This document shows, in pieces, positions 1 to 8,368 of a DNA stretch of 64,000 nt. The notes under the pieces are model-generated. The model was given only the letters and a program-made list of their open reading frames with translations, made no database searches and was not told where the DNA came from. Positions within the stretch are counted from its first letter, which is position 1; each line of letters opens with the position of its first letter. The DNA comes from Streptomyces griseoviridis (GTDB taxonomy: Bacteria; Actinomycetota; Actinomycetes; Streptomycetales; Streptomycetaceae). The stretch lies in contig NZ_CP029078.1 of assembly GCF_005222485.1 (NCBI RefSeq), positions 6,103,501 through 6,167,500 on the forward strand. The letters are read 5' to 3'. A program made the translations under genes and the position numbers.

Positions 1-809
1 AGGGCCAGGCGCGAAGGGGTCTCCGGCCGGGACCTGCTGAAGAAGCCGCCGCTGGGGCGCGGTGCGGGCGAGGCGCAGGCGAGCCAGACCGGGGTGCGCA
101 CCCCTTCGTCCGGGGTGATGGAGAACGGACGGAACAGCGGGGCGGTCAGCCGCATCAGGCCGCCCGCGTTGCTGTTCATCCCGGTGCCCTTGACCATCCC
201 GGGATCGGCGTTGTAGACGCTCATGCCGTCAGGGAGGCGGTGCGCGAGTTCCCGCGCGGCCAGGAGGCTGACGAGTTTGCTCGTCGCGTAGACGTTCATC
301 TGGTGGAAGAAGCGCCTGTTCCACGAGGTTCCCGCGACATCCGGATCGGTGGCGTCGAGCCTGGCGCGCTTCTCCACGAACGAGGACATGTTGATGATCC
401 GCGCGTCGGGTGTGAGCGCCTTCTCGGCCAGCAGGGCGTGGGTGAGCAGGAACGGGGCGTGGTGATTGAGCGCGTAGGTGCGCTCCACGCCGTCCGGCGT
501 CTGCTCGTACCGGGGGAACGCCGCCCCCGCGTTGTTGACGAGGACGTCCACGTGCTGTCCGTCGGCGGCCAGTCGCGCTGCCAGTGCCTGGACCTGCGAC
601 CACTGTTCCAGGTCGGCGGTGTACGTCCTCGGCGGTGCCGCGTCACCGCCCGCCGGGGCCAGGCCGCGCAGGCTGTCGGCGGCGGCCCGGGTGCGCGTCG
701 CGTCCCGGCCGACGAGGACGACGCGCTGGCCGGCCCTGACCAGGTGGCGTGCCGTCACGAGACCCAGGCCCGAGGCTCCGCCCGTGACGACCGCCGTCCT
801 GCCGCTCAT
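1..809 (-). CDS. SDR-family NAD(P)-dependent oxidoreductase (3' end outside window)
   Basis: The reverse strand is open from an ATG at 809 to the window edge, so the C-terminus is missing. The N-terminus has the Rossmann motif TGGASGLG (residues 9-16), NNAG (92-95), a serine at 142-143 and a YATSK active site (Y174, K178), all typical of short-chain dehydrogenases. The long Ser-Tyr spacing and the tail resemble the retinol-dehydrogenase/WW-oxidoreductase-like branch. Its ATG overlaps the TGA of the upstream marR gene by 4 nt (ATGA), so the two are probably translationally coupled. A redox enzyme under MarR control is inferred; the substrate cannot be told. Confidence 0.85.
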   Translation of the reverse strand, partial: MSGRTAVVTGGASGLGLVTARHLVRAGQRVVLVGRDATRTRAAADSLRGLAPAGGDAAPPRTYTADLEQWSQVQALAARLAADGQHVDVLVNNAGAAFPRYEQTPDGVERTYALNHHAPFLLTHALLAEKALTPDARIINMSSFVEKRARLDATDPDVAGTSWNRRFFHQMNVYATSKLVSLLAARELAHRLPDGMSVYNADPGMVKGTGMNSNAGGLMRLTAPLFRPFSITPDEGVRTPVWLACASPAPRPSGGFFSRSRPETPSRLA

Positions 810-1279
810 CGCCGCTCCTTCTTCTCGGTGCCCTTGACGCCGGTGGCCTCACCTGTCGGGCGGGCGCCGTCGATCACTTCGCGGAGAAGCGCGTGGAGGC
901 GCTGCCTGCTCTCGCGGTCGAGGTGGGCGAAGGGCGAGTGCTCGGTGGTGTGCTGGATGACGCGGTCGCGCAGCGCGCATCCCTCGGGGGTGAGCTGGAT
1001 GACTTTCGCGCGGCGGTCGGTGGGGTGAGGCACCCGGCGGACCAGGCCGCGCCTCTCCAGCCGGTCGATCATCGCCGTGGCGGTCGAGGCGTCGCACTGC
1101 AGGAGTTCGGCCAGACGGCGCGCGGTCATCTCCCGCCCGCGGCTCAGCCTCCACAGCGCGTCGGCCTGCGTGTCGGTGAGCCCCGCATCCCGCGCCAGCT
1201 CCTTGAGCTCGCCCTGCACCTGGGTGCGGATCGCGAACAGGCAGTCGTAAAGCTCTTCGTTCAGCTGCCGATCATCCAT
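806..1279 (-). CDS. MarR-family transcriptional regulator
   Basis: The product is 157 residues from the ATG at 1279. It has a winged-helix core with the MarR pattern (LAELLQCDASTATAMIDRLE, then VRRVPHPTDRRAKVIQLT in the wing). A longer reading to 1354 is open but would translate through the operator palindrome, so the start just downstream of it was chosen. MarR proteins are dimeric, ligand-released repressors that usually control themselves and a neighbour. Here the neighbour is the overlapping SDR gene, and a perfect inverted repeat 14 nt upstream of the start is the likely operator. Confidence 0.85.
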   Translation of the reverse strand: MDDRQLNEELYDCLFAIRTQVQGELKELARDAGLTDTQADALWRLSRGREMTARRLAELLQCDASTATAMIDRLERRGLVRRVPHPTDRRAKVIQLTPEGCALRDRVIQHTTEHSPFAHLDRESRQRLHALLREVIDGARPTGEATGVKGTEKKERR

Positions 1280-1292
1280 GACTCCCACGGTA

Positions 1293-1323
1293 CATGGATT
1301 ATCCAATGATTGGATAATCCATG
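1293..1323. promoter_or_regulatory. Perfect 31-bp palindrome, probable MarR operator
   Basis: Two 14-bp arms (1293-1306 and 1310-1323; core GGATTATCCAA / TTGGATAATCC) are perfectly complementary around a 3-nt spacer TGA. The site is AT-rich in GC-rich DNA and lies directly upstream of the marR start. Size and position fit a MarR dimer site used for autoregulation; this role is inferred. Confidence 0.8.
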
Positions 1324-1696
1324 CATTGCGCTCCGGTCCCGCCCCACGGCGCACGGATCACGGATCACGGATCACGGGCCCACGCACCACGGACCACGCG
1401 GATCCTTCGCGCGTCCGGGGCGCGGAATCGTCCCCGTGCCCGTGCCCGTCCTCCACTCGGACCGGCTAAGGGGCGGCTCCCAGAGTGGCGGCCGGGTTCG
1501 GCCCCGCCGCGTCGGTAGCGTTCGCCGACGGATCGTCGTCGGGGACGGATCGTCGGCAGGGACTGGTTGCGGTCGCGGACAGGTCGTCGGGGACGGGCCG
1601 GGGTCATGGACAGTTCGGCAGGGACGGGCCGGGGTCATGGACGGTCGTCGGGGACGGGCTGGGGGTCACGGACAGATCGGCAGGGACGGAGCAACG
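1324..1696. other. Intergenic region with short tandem repeats upstream of the flavoprotein gene
   Basis: No gene is supported here. It contains three 7-bp copies of ACGGATC (1353-1373) and three ~31-bp degenerate copies beginning GGGACGGG (1590-1620, 1621-1650, 1651-1682), with a partial fourth ending near the next start. The frame of the downstream gene stays open through this stretch, but the translation is repetitive low-complexity Gly/Arg sequence, so it is treated as untranslated leader. Confidence 0.5.
1590..1689. repeat. ~31-bp tandem repeat, three copies plus partial fourth
   Basis: Units start at 1590, 1621 and 1651 with GGGACGGGC, then a run close to GGGGTCATGGAC. Units 1 and 2 share about 23 identical leading bases; unit 3 is more diverged. 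A partial unit begins at 1683. The array ends 8 nt before the ATG at 1697, so it could affect the 5' UTR. Confidence 0.7.
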
Positions 1697-3412
1697 ATGG
1701 GCCGCTCGACGGAGGAACCGCTGAGGCGTCGCCAACTGCTGGGCCGGGCGGGCGCGGTGGCCGCCGGCCGGGTGGCGGGTGTGGCCGGTGCGGCGGCCGG
1801 GCCGGGCGGCGAGCGCCCCGACGACGCGAACGGCCCCGGCCACGGCCCCAGTTCCGTGTGCCGGCCCGGTGCCGGGCCGGACGGCGGGGTGTCCTGGCCG
1901 GTCGTGGTCCGACCGGGCGACCTCCGCTACGACAGCCTGCTGCGCGGCGACAACTTCCGCTTCGTCGGCCGCCCGGACGAGATCCGGGTGGTCGGCTCCA
2001 CCGAGCAGGTGGTGCGGGCCGTCGACGACGCCGTCCGCTCCGGACGGCGGATCGCGGCGCGCAGCGGCGGCCACTGCTTCGAGAACTTCACCGCCGCCCC
2101 CGAGATCCGGCTCCTGCTCGACCTCTCGCCGCTGGACGCCGTCGGCTTCGACCCGGCGATGGACGCGTTCTCGGTGCGGCCGGGGGCGACCCTCGGCCAG
2201 GTGTACCGGACGCTGTTCACCGGCTGGGGCGTGACGATCCCGGCGGGCGGCTGCCCCGAGGTGGGCGCGGGCGGGCATCTGTGCGGCGGGGGATACGGTC
2301 CGCTGTCCCGGCGCTACGGGTCCGTGGTCGACCATCTGCACGCCGTCGAGGTGGTGGTGGCCGACCGGGCCGACGGCGCCCGCGTCGTCGTCGCCACCCG
2401 CGACCCGGACGATCCCCACCACGACCTCTGGTGGGCCCACGCCGGAGGCGGCGGCGGCAACTTCGGTGTCGTCACCCGCTACTGGCTGCGCTCCCGGGAC
2501 GTTCCGGCCGGGGCCGGCCGGCACGACCCCGCGCGGCTGCTGCCGCCCGCGCCGGGCGAGTTGCTGGAGACCCTGGTCACCTGGGCCTGGGACGCGACGA
2601 TGGACGAGCGGACCTTCACCGCTCTGCTGCGCGGCTTCGGGACCTGGCACGAGCGGGACAGCGCACCAGGCTCGCCCGCGACCGCCCTGTATGCCAACTT
2701 TCTCGCCGGGCACCGCAGTTCGGGCGTGCTCCAGATGGTCGCGCAGATCGACGCGGGGCTCCCGGACGCCGGGGCCCTGCTCGACGGACTCGTCTCCGCC
2801 GTGACGGCCGAGGCGGGCGTGCCACCGCTCGCCACGCTCCGCCGCACGATGCCCTGGCTGCACGCCATGACCTGGCCGGGGACGGGCGAGGCGGGCAACG
2901 TGGTCTCCCGCCGCTACAAGGACAAGGCCGGCTATCTGCGCCGCCGCTTCACCGACACGCAACTCGCCACGGCGTACCGGCACTTGACGGACGACACGGA
3001 CGGCACCGAGAGCGGTCTGCTCCTCGTCGGCTACGGCGGCCAGGTCAACACGGTGGCCCCGCACGCCACCGCCGTCGCCCAGCGCGACTCGGTGATGAAG
3101 GCCATCTACTACACGGTGTGGACCGACCCGTCGGACGACGCGGCGCGGCTGGCCTGGATCAGGGACTTCTACCGCGAGGTGTACCAGGACACCGGCGGCG
3201 TCCCGGTGCCCGGCGGGATCAGCGACGGGTCGTACATCAACTACCCCGACGTCGACCTCGCCGACCCCGCGTGGAACACCTCGGGCGTTCCTTGGCACAC
3301 CCTGTACTACAAGGACAACTACCCCCGCCTGCAACGGATCAAGGCCCGCTGGGACCCGCGCGACGTCTTCCACCACGCCCTGTCGATCGAGCCGCCACGC
3401 CGACGGTCCTGA
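1697..3412 (+). CDS. Tat-exported FAD-dependent oxidoreductase, berberine bridge enzyme type
   Basis: The product is 571 residues from the ATG at 1697, preceded by GGAG. The N-terminus has a twin-arginine motif (RRRQLLGRAG) and an Ala/Gly-rich hydrophobic run, so Tat export is likely. A PCMH FAD domain follows, with RSGGH (His126) and GGCPEVGAGGH (Cys186); these match the two positions used for bicovalent FAD attachment in BBE-like oxidases. The C-terminus has the BBE domain (YINYPDVDL, then YYKDNYPRLQRIKARWDP). The family oxidises sugars, alkaloids or antibiotic intermediates with O2. The substrate here is unknown and no biosynthetic cluster adjoins it. Confidence 0.85.
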   Translation: MGRSTEEPLRRRQLLGRAGAVAAGRVAGVAGAAAGPGGERPDDANGPGHGPSSVCRPGAGPDGGVSWPVVVRPGDLRYDSLLRGDNFRFVGRPDEIRVVGSTEQVVRAVDDAVRSGRRIAARSGGHCFENFTAAPEIRLLLDLSPLDAVGFDPAMDAFSVRPGATLGQVYRTLFTGWGVTIPAGGCPEVGAGGHLCGGGYGPLSRRYGSVVDHLHAVEVVVADRADGARVVVATRDPDDPHHDLWWAHAGGGGGNFGVVTRYWLRSRDVPAGAGRHDPARLLPPAPGELLETLVTWAWDATMDERTFTALLRGFGTWHERDSAPGSPATALYANFLAGHRSSGVLQMVAQIDAGLPDAGALLDGLVSAVTAEAGVPPLATLRRTMPWLHAMTWPGTGEAGNVVSRRYKDKAGYLRRRFTDTQLATAYRHLTDDTDGTESGLLLVGYGGQVNTVAPHATAVAQRDSVMKAIYYTVWTDPSDDAARLAWIRDFYREVYQDTGGVPVPGGISDGSYINYPDVDLADPAWNTSGVPWHTLYYKDNYPRLQRIKARWDPRDVFHHALSIEPPRRRS

Positions 3413-3465
3413 TCGCCCGAGTCCTGCGAGGGGGGCGAGCGGAGGGGTCTATCTAGGCGTCGGGA

Positions 3466-3753
3466 TCAGGGCGTGCCACGCTCCAGTTCGTCCACGACCC
3501 GCGCGTGGAACCGGAGTTCACGGCCTCGCCCCGGACTCGTCAGCACGATGGTCTTGGCCGCACCGAGAGCCCCCGGACCCGCCCCCAGAAGTTCACGCGT
3601 GATCACCACCGCGTCGAGCACCTCGACCCGGCGCTCACTCAACAGCGCCTGCACGGCGGCCATCCCGCCGTCCGTGCCCAGCAGCGACCGGCACTCGTCC
3701 ACCAGCGGCTCGACCCGAGCCGCCCTGTCAGGACTCAGCCCTCTGATCACCAT
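3466..3753 (-). CDS. Small hypothetical protein, possible L7/L12 C-terminal-like fold
   Basis: The product is 95 residues from the ATG at 3753, with GAGGGGA 7-8 nt upstream. A GTG at 3819 would add 22 residues but has no ribosome site. The central segment (AVQALLSERRVEVLDAVVITRELLGAGPGALGAAKTIV, read around residues 35-75) loosely resembles the amphipathic helix-turn-helix of ribosomal L7/L12 C-terminal domains found in small Streptomyces proteins. That likeness is weak and by eye. It is divergent from the MMPL gene, with a 22-bp palindrome between them. Confidence 0.45.
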   Translation of the reverse strand: MVIRGLSPDRAARVEPLVDECRSLLGTDGGMAAVQALLSERRVEVLDAVVITRELLGAGPGALGAAKTIVLTSPGRGRELRFHARVVDELERGTP

Positions 3754-3865
3754 CGCGCCGTCCCCTCGCTCTGTTCCGACGAGCCACGCGGGCCATTCTC
3801 CCGTCCGACGCCGAAGCACCTCGGACAGGGGGACTCCCTCCAGCCCGGACGACGGCGCGTCCGCC

Positions 3866-3887
3866 GGGGTGTAGCCCGCTACACCCC
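3866..3887. promoter_or_regulatory. 22-bp perfect palindrome between divergent genes
   Basis: Arms GGGGTGTAG (3866-3874) and CTACACCCC (3879-3887) flank CCCG. The site lies between the small hypothetical gene on the minus strand and the MMPL transporter gene. This suits a dimeric repressor or activator, but no regulator gene adjoins, so the cognate protein is unknown. Confidence 0.6.
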
Positions 3888-4037
3888 AGGTCCGGGAGGG
3901 TGCTCCCTCGTGGTGGGGGTCGGTGGGCGGGATCGTGGAGATCGATGAGGCACGCCGCGCCGGCCCCCGGCCGACGCGGACAAAGACGCCTCTCTTCCCC
4001 TGTTCCGCACCGCCGACGTGGAGGCTCTCTCACCGCC

Positions 4038-6275
4038 ATGGCAACTCTCCTTTTTCATGTGGGCCGTATCGCCTTCCGCCGGCGGTGGCTGGTCACCCTG
4101 CTGTGGGTGGCCGTCCTGGGCGCCGTCGGCTTCGCCGCCGTGAAGGCCCCGGCCGCTCCCGACGACGGCTTCGCCATGCCGGGCATCGAGTCGCAGAAGG
4201 CGTTCGACCTGCTGGACCAGCGCTTCCCCGGTTCGGGGGCGGACGGCGCGAGCGCCCGCATCGTCTTCATCGCGCCGGGCGGCGAGAAGGTCACCGCCGC
4301 AGGGAACAGGGCCACGATCGAGCACCTGGTTACCGAGGCCGCCGAAGGACCGCAGGTGACCGGCGTGGCCGACCCCTTCCAGGCGAAGGCGGTCAGCGAG
4401 GACGGCTCGACGGCCTACGCCACCGTCTCCTTCAAGGCCCCCGCCGCCGATCTGACCGACGCGGGCAAGGAGCATCTGGAGCGCGCCGTCGAGCAGGCCA
4501 GGGACGCGGGTCTGACCGTCGAGGTCGGCGGTGACGCCCTGGCCACCCAGCCGGCCGCGGGCGGCTCCGCCGAGGTGATCGGCATCGCGATAGCCGCCGT
4601 GGTCCTCCTGGTCACCTTCGGGTCCATGGCCGCGGCCGGGCTGCCGCTGCTGACCGCGATCATCGGCGTCGCCGTCAGCATGACCGCCATCATCGCCCTG
4701 GGCAGCACCTTCGGCCTCTCCCTGACCAGCGGCACCCTCGCCTCGATGCTGGGCCTCGCCTGCGGCATCGACTACGCCCTGTTCGTCGTCTCCCGCTACC
4801 GCGAGGAACGCGGCAAGGGCCGCGCGCCGAGGGAGGCCGCGGCGATGGCCGTCGGCACGGCCGGGTCCGCGGTGGTCTTCGCCGGCCTGACCGTCGTCAT
4901 CGCGCTCGCGGGACTGTCGGTGGTCGGTATCCCGATGCTCACCAAGATGGGCCTCACCGCGGCCGGCGCGGTCGTCGTCGCCGTGCTGATCTGCCTCACG
5001 CTGGTCCCCGCCCTCCTCGGCTTCTGGCCCGACGCCGTCCTCGCCCGGCGGGTCCGCAAGGGCGGCAGGCCCCGCCGCACCAGGACGGACGGCGCGGGCA
5101 CCGTGCGGAACGCCGGCAGCCGCTGGGCCCGCCTGGTGGTGCGCCACCCGCTGCCCGTGCTGCTGCTCGGCGTCGTGGGCCTCGGCGCCCTCGCCGTACC
5201 GGCCGCCGACCTCCAACTGGGCATGCCGGGCGACGAGGCGAAGTCCACCGCCACCACCGAACGCCGCGCCTACGACGCCCTCGCCGACGGCTTCGGACCC
5301 GGCTTCAACGGCCCGCTGACCATCGTCGTCGACACCAAGGGCGCCGCCGACCCGAAGGCCGCCGCCACCCTGATCAGCGACCGGATCGCGGCCACCGACG
5401 GCATCGTCTCCGTCTCACCCGCGCGGTTCAACGAGAGCGGCGACGCCGCGATCCTCTCCGCCACCCCGTCCACCAGCCCCACGGACGCCAGGACGATCGA
5501 CCTGGTCAAGACCATCCGCGCCGAACGCCCCGGCACGGAAAGGGAGTCGGGGGCGACCTACGAGGTCACCGGCAGCACCGCGATGAACATCGACGTCGCG
5601 AAGCGGTTCCAGGACGCGCTGGTGCCGTACCTCGTCGTGGTGGTCGGCCTGGCGATCGTGCTGCTCCTGCTGGTCTTCCGGTCCCTCCTGGTCCCGCTGA
5701 AGGCGGCCCTCGGCTACCTGCTCTCCGTCCTCGCCTCGCTGGGGGTGGTCGTCTCCGTCTTCCAGTACGGCCACGGCGCGGAACTCCTCGGGGTCGAGCA
5801 GACCGGCCCGATCATGTCCATGATGCCGATCTTCCTGGTGGGCATCGTGTTCGGCCTCGCCATGGACTACGAGGTCTTCCTGGTCTCCCGGATCCGCGAG
5901 GCGTACGTCCACGGCGCACGGCCCCGGCAGGCGATCGTCTCCGGGTTCCGCACCAGCGCCCGGGTGGTCGTCGCCGCCGCGCTGATCATGATGGCGGTCT
6001 TCGCCGGATTCGTCGGCGCCGACGAATCCATGATCAAGATGATCGGGTTCGGCCTGGCCACCGCCGTCCTCTTCGACGCCTTCGTGGTCCGGATGGCGAT
6101 CGTGCCCGCCGTCCTCGCCCTCCTCGGCGACCGCGCCTGGCGCCTGCCGCGTTGGCTCGACCGGATCCTGCCCGGCGTCGACATCGAGGGCGAGGCGATC
6201 ACCCGCAGGCACCCGGCCCCCGCGGCGCCGTCCCCGGTCGACCAGGACGACCCGGAACCCGTCCTCAGCCGGTAG
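4038..6275 (+). CDS. MMPL-family RND-type membrane transporter
   Basis: The product is 745 residues. The chosen ATG (4038) gives MATLLFHVGRIAFRRRW, a typical start for the family with the first membrane helix following. Two repeats each have a large extracytoplasmic loop and a five-helix block. The signature GxDYxxF occurs twice (Asp245 in CGIDYALFVVSRYREER, Asp610 in LAMDYEVFLVSRIREAY). MMPL proteins export lipids, siderophores or drugs using proton flow through these aspartates. The gene stands alone and is followed by a strong terminator hairpin. The substrate cannot be told. Confidence 0.9.
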   Translation: MATLLFHVGRIAFRRRWLVTLLWVAVLGAVGFAAVKAPAAPDDGFAMPGIESQKAFDLLDQRFPGSGADGASARIVFIAPGGEKVTAAGNRATIEHLVTEAAEGPQVTGVADPFQAKAVSEDGSTAYATVSFKAPAADLTDAGKEHLERAVEQARDAGLTVEVGGDALATQPAAGGSAEVIGIAIAAVVLLVTFGSMAAAGLPLLTAIIGVAVSMTAIIALGSTFGLSLTSGTLASMLGLACGIDYALFVVSRYREERGKGRAPREAAAMAVGTAGSAVVFAGLTVVIALAGLSVVGIPMLTKMGLTAAGAVVVAVLICLTLVPALLGFWPDAVLARRVRKGGRPRRTRTDGAGTVRNAGSRWARLVVRHPLPVLLLGVVGLGALAVPAADLQLGMPGDEAKSTATTERRAYDALADGFGPGFNGPLTIVVDTKGAADPKAAATLISDRIAATDGIVSVSPARFNESGDAAILSATPSTSPTDARTIDLVKTIRAERPGTERESGATYEVTGSTAMNIDVAKRFQDALVPYLVVVVGLAIVLLLLVFRSLLVPLKAALGYLLSVLASLGVVVSVFQYGHGAELLGVEQTGPIMSMMPIFLVGIVFGLAMDYEVFLVSRIREAYVHGARPRQAIVSGFRTSARVVVAAALIMMAVFAGFVGADESMIKMIGFGLATAVLFDAFVVRMAIVPAVLALLGDRAWRLPRWLDRILPGVDIEGEAITRRHPAPAAPSPVDQDDPEPVLSR

Positions 6276-6848
6276 CTCCCCCGGTGGCCGCCTCCCCTCG
6301 GTGGCCACCGCCCGAGACCGGGGCCGCCATGGCGGTATCGGCCCCGCACTCGCCGCACCCGTGGGGACGGGGAACGGCGAGAACCCGAGCCCGGCGGCGA
6401 GCACCTGCTCGCCGCCGGGCTCGGCCGTCGTCCGGAAGGACGGCGGTCAGGTGCGCTGATCACGCCGTGAAGTACCGCGCGGTGGAACGCCGTTGTCTCA
6501 CCGGCAAGGCCCGCCGCGTCACGGGTCTGTCCCGGCGGGCCGGCCGGCGAGGCGGCTTCGGCCGTGCGGCGGCCGGGGCCCGGACGCCCGCCGATGTCCC
6601 CGGCGACGACGGCTGCCGCGCCCGGCCTCGTGTAACAGGGATGTCTTGGCGGGTGACCGCGAGGAACGCACCGTCCGCCGACCCGGTCCTGCTGGGCACA
6701 ACGGGCCACCGGCACCGCCGCGGTGACGAACGGCCGGCCCACCACCCGGGACCCACGGGCCCGATGGGAACCACGGGACCCACAGCACCCGCCGGACACA
6801 CAGCACCCACCGGTCCCGCCGGACCCACAAGACTGAGGAAGCCACACC
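6276..6848. other. 573-nt intergenic region with terminator and Pro/Gly-coding repeat
   Basis: No gene is supported. After the MMPL stop there is a long hairpin (6386-6423). The stretch 6745-6835 is a CCC-ACN-GGN-type repeat that would read as Gly-Pro-x triplets on the plus strand and similar Gly-Pro triplets on the minus strand. It runs up to the DUF4232 lipoprotein start. A 122-codon minus-strand frame (6460-6828) covers it but has no gene-like character beyond the repeat. Confidence 0.4.
6386..6423 (+). terminator. Strong hairpin terminator after the MMPL gene
   Basis: A perfect 16-bp stem (6386-6401 with 6408-6423) has a 6-nt loop CACCTG. It lies 111 nt after the transporter stop. There is no T-run, which is usual for GC-rich actinobacteria. 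Confidence 0.75.
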
Positions 6849-7535
6849 ATGCGCGCTCACAAGCTCACCTTCGCCGCCCTGATCGTCGCCGCGGGACTCT
6901 CGCTCACGGCGTGCCAGAACGACGACGGCGCCGTGGGACAGAGCGACCCGTCGGCAGCGTCCACCGGCGCCTCCGCGTCCTCCGGCACCGCAGGTTCGGG
7001 CCAGAACGGCACGGAGGGCTCCGCCGGGAACGGCTCGACCGGGAACACCTCGGGCGCCAAAAGCTCCGGCGGACCGGGGACGACCACGGGGTCCGGCTCC
7101 TCGGGCGGACAGTCGGGGGCGGAAGCGTGCCGCACCGACGACCTGGCGATCACGGCGGCCGACGGCACCGTCGGCGGCGACGAGGAGAACACCGTCGCGG
7201 TGGAGTTGCGGAACCGCGGCGGCAAGGACTGTGTGATCTCCGGGTGGGCGGGCGTCGACCTGAAGACCGGCGCGGGTGTGGTGTCCGCGGAGCGCGCGGG
7301 CCGGAACAGCGGTCCTGACACTCTGAAGGACGGGGATTCGACGTTCTTCGGGATCACCTACCCGGCCAACGACTCGGGCGGCAGCGGTGTCCGCGTCACG
7401 TCCCTGCTGGTGACCCCGCCGAACCAGACCAAGACGGTCACCCTCACCTGGCCGGGCGGCACCCTGCCCGTGACCGAGGGCGGCGGCCCCTCGGTGAAGG
7501 TCGGTCCGATGGGCGGCGTGGGGCAGGGCGGCTGA
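6849..7535 (+). CDS. DUF4232-domain lipoprotein
   Basis: The product is 228 residues. A lipoprotein signal peptide ends in the lipobox LTAC (Cys18 or near it). A ~75-residue Ser/Gly/Thr linker follows, then a DUF4232-like domain beginning EACRTDDLAITAA with a second cysteine in GGKDCVISGWAGVDL. The AGGAAG-like site lies just upstream of the ATG. Such proteins are anchored outside the membrane; their role is unknown. It is transcribed convergently with the next regulator gene. Confidence 0.8.
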   Translation: MRAHKLTFAALIVAAGLSLTACQNDDGAVGQSDPSAASTGASASSGTAGSGQNGTEGSAGNGSTGNTSGAKSSGGPGTTTGSGSSGGQSGAEACRTDDLAITAADGTVGGDEENTVAVELRNRGGKDCVISGWAGVDLKTGAGVVSAERAGRNSGPDTLKDGDSTFFGITYPANDSGGSGVRVTSLLVTPPNQTKTVTLTWPGGTLPVTEGGGPSVKVGPMGGVGQGG

Positions 7536-7637
7536 TCCGGGCGGACTGTCCCGCACGGGCGGCAGCCGGTGGCACACCCAGGTCCCGCGCCGCTCCGCGT
7601 CGATCGGCCCGGCCTGGCCCTGGCATCCGTGGCTCGA

Positions 7638-8270
7638 TCAGGACGCGGACGCGGATACGGACGCGGATGTGGACGCGGGCGCGGGCGCGGGGGGCAGGTG
7701 GACGGTCATGATCAGATGGCAGGTCTCGTCGCCCGCTCCCCGATAGGTGTGGGGGGCGTCGCCGTCGAACGTGGCGGTCTGCCCGGCACGGACCGGATGC
7801 TCCACCCCGTCCACCACCAGGACCATGTGCCCGGCCGTGACGCTGACGGTCTCCACGACGCCGGCCTGATGGGGGTGGCTGGGGTACTCCTCGCCCGGCG
7901 CGAGCCGCCAGCGCCACACCTCGACCGGGGCGGGGCCCGAGGTCGTCAGCATGAGCCGGGCCTCGCTGCCCCGCTCTCCCGCCCACAGCGGCATCACGGC
8001 GTCGGCCGAGACCACGCGGACGCGCCCTTCGGCCGGACCCTCCATCAGCGCGGAGACCGAGACGCCCAGCGTGTCGGCGAGCCGCACCAGGGTCGCGAAG
8101 TTCGGGTTGCCCTGCGCCTTCTCCAGCCCGACCAGGGCCCCCTTGCTGACTCTGGCCCGGCGGCCGAGTTCGTCGAGGGACAGTCCGGCGCGCGTGCGGG
8201 CTGAGCGGACGTTGTGCGCGAGCGTGCGCAGGGCCGCCTCTGTCTCGGCCACGTGGTCACCTGCTCCCAT
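7638..8270 (-). CDS. XRE-family regulator with C-terminal cupin domain
   Basis: The product is 210 residues from the ATG at 8270; a GTG 18 nt inside (VAETEAALRTL) is an alternative with AGGTGA before it. The N-terminus is a HTH_XRE domain (RAGLSLDELGRRARVSKGALVGLE). The C-terminal half is a cupin barrel (EVWRWRLAPGEEYPSHPHQAGVVETVSVTAGH). A short Ala/Ser-rich tail ends the protein. HTH-cupin regulators sense small molecules and often repress a divergent catabolic gene, here the B3/4-domain gene. Three GTCGTTC repeats in the shared promoter region are its likely sites. Confidence 0.85.
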   Translation of the reverse strand: MGAGDHVAETEAALRTLAHNVRSARTRAGLSLDELGRRARVSKGALVGLEKAQGNPNFATLVRLADTLGVSVSALMEGPAEGRVRVVSADAVMPLWAGERGSEARLMLTTSGPAPVEVWRWRLAPGEEYPSHPHQAGVVETVSVTAGHMVLVVDGVEHPVRAGQTATFDGDAPHTYRGAGDETCHLIMTVHLPPAPAPASTSASVSASAS

Positions 8271-8293
8271 CGGTCGGTGGAATGCGCCACTCG

Positions 8294-8343
8294 GTCGTTC
8301 GGTTGACAAAGGGCGGTCGTTCCGTTGTGCGGTTCAGTCGTTC
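8294..8343. promoter_or_regulatory. Three phased GTCGTTC direct repeats with a TTGACA box
   Basis: GTCGTTC occurs at 8294-8300, 8316-8322 and 8337-8343, spaced 22 and 21 bp, i.e. two helical turns on one DNA face. A consensus TTGACA lies at 8303-8308 between the first two copies. The array sits between the divergent cupin-XRE and B3/4 genes and probably binds the XRE protein; this is inferred. Confidence 0.6.
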
Positions 8344-8368
8344 CACTGTAATCGTAAGGGATCATCCC

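Noticed and set aside
6460..6828. 122-codon Gly/Pro-rich minus-strand frame
   Set aside because: Only the repeat part looks protein-like; the rest is Arg/Pro-rich shadow and no ribosome site was seen.
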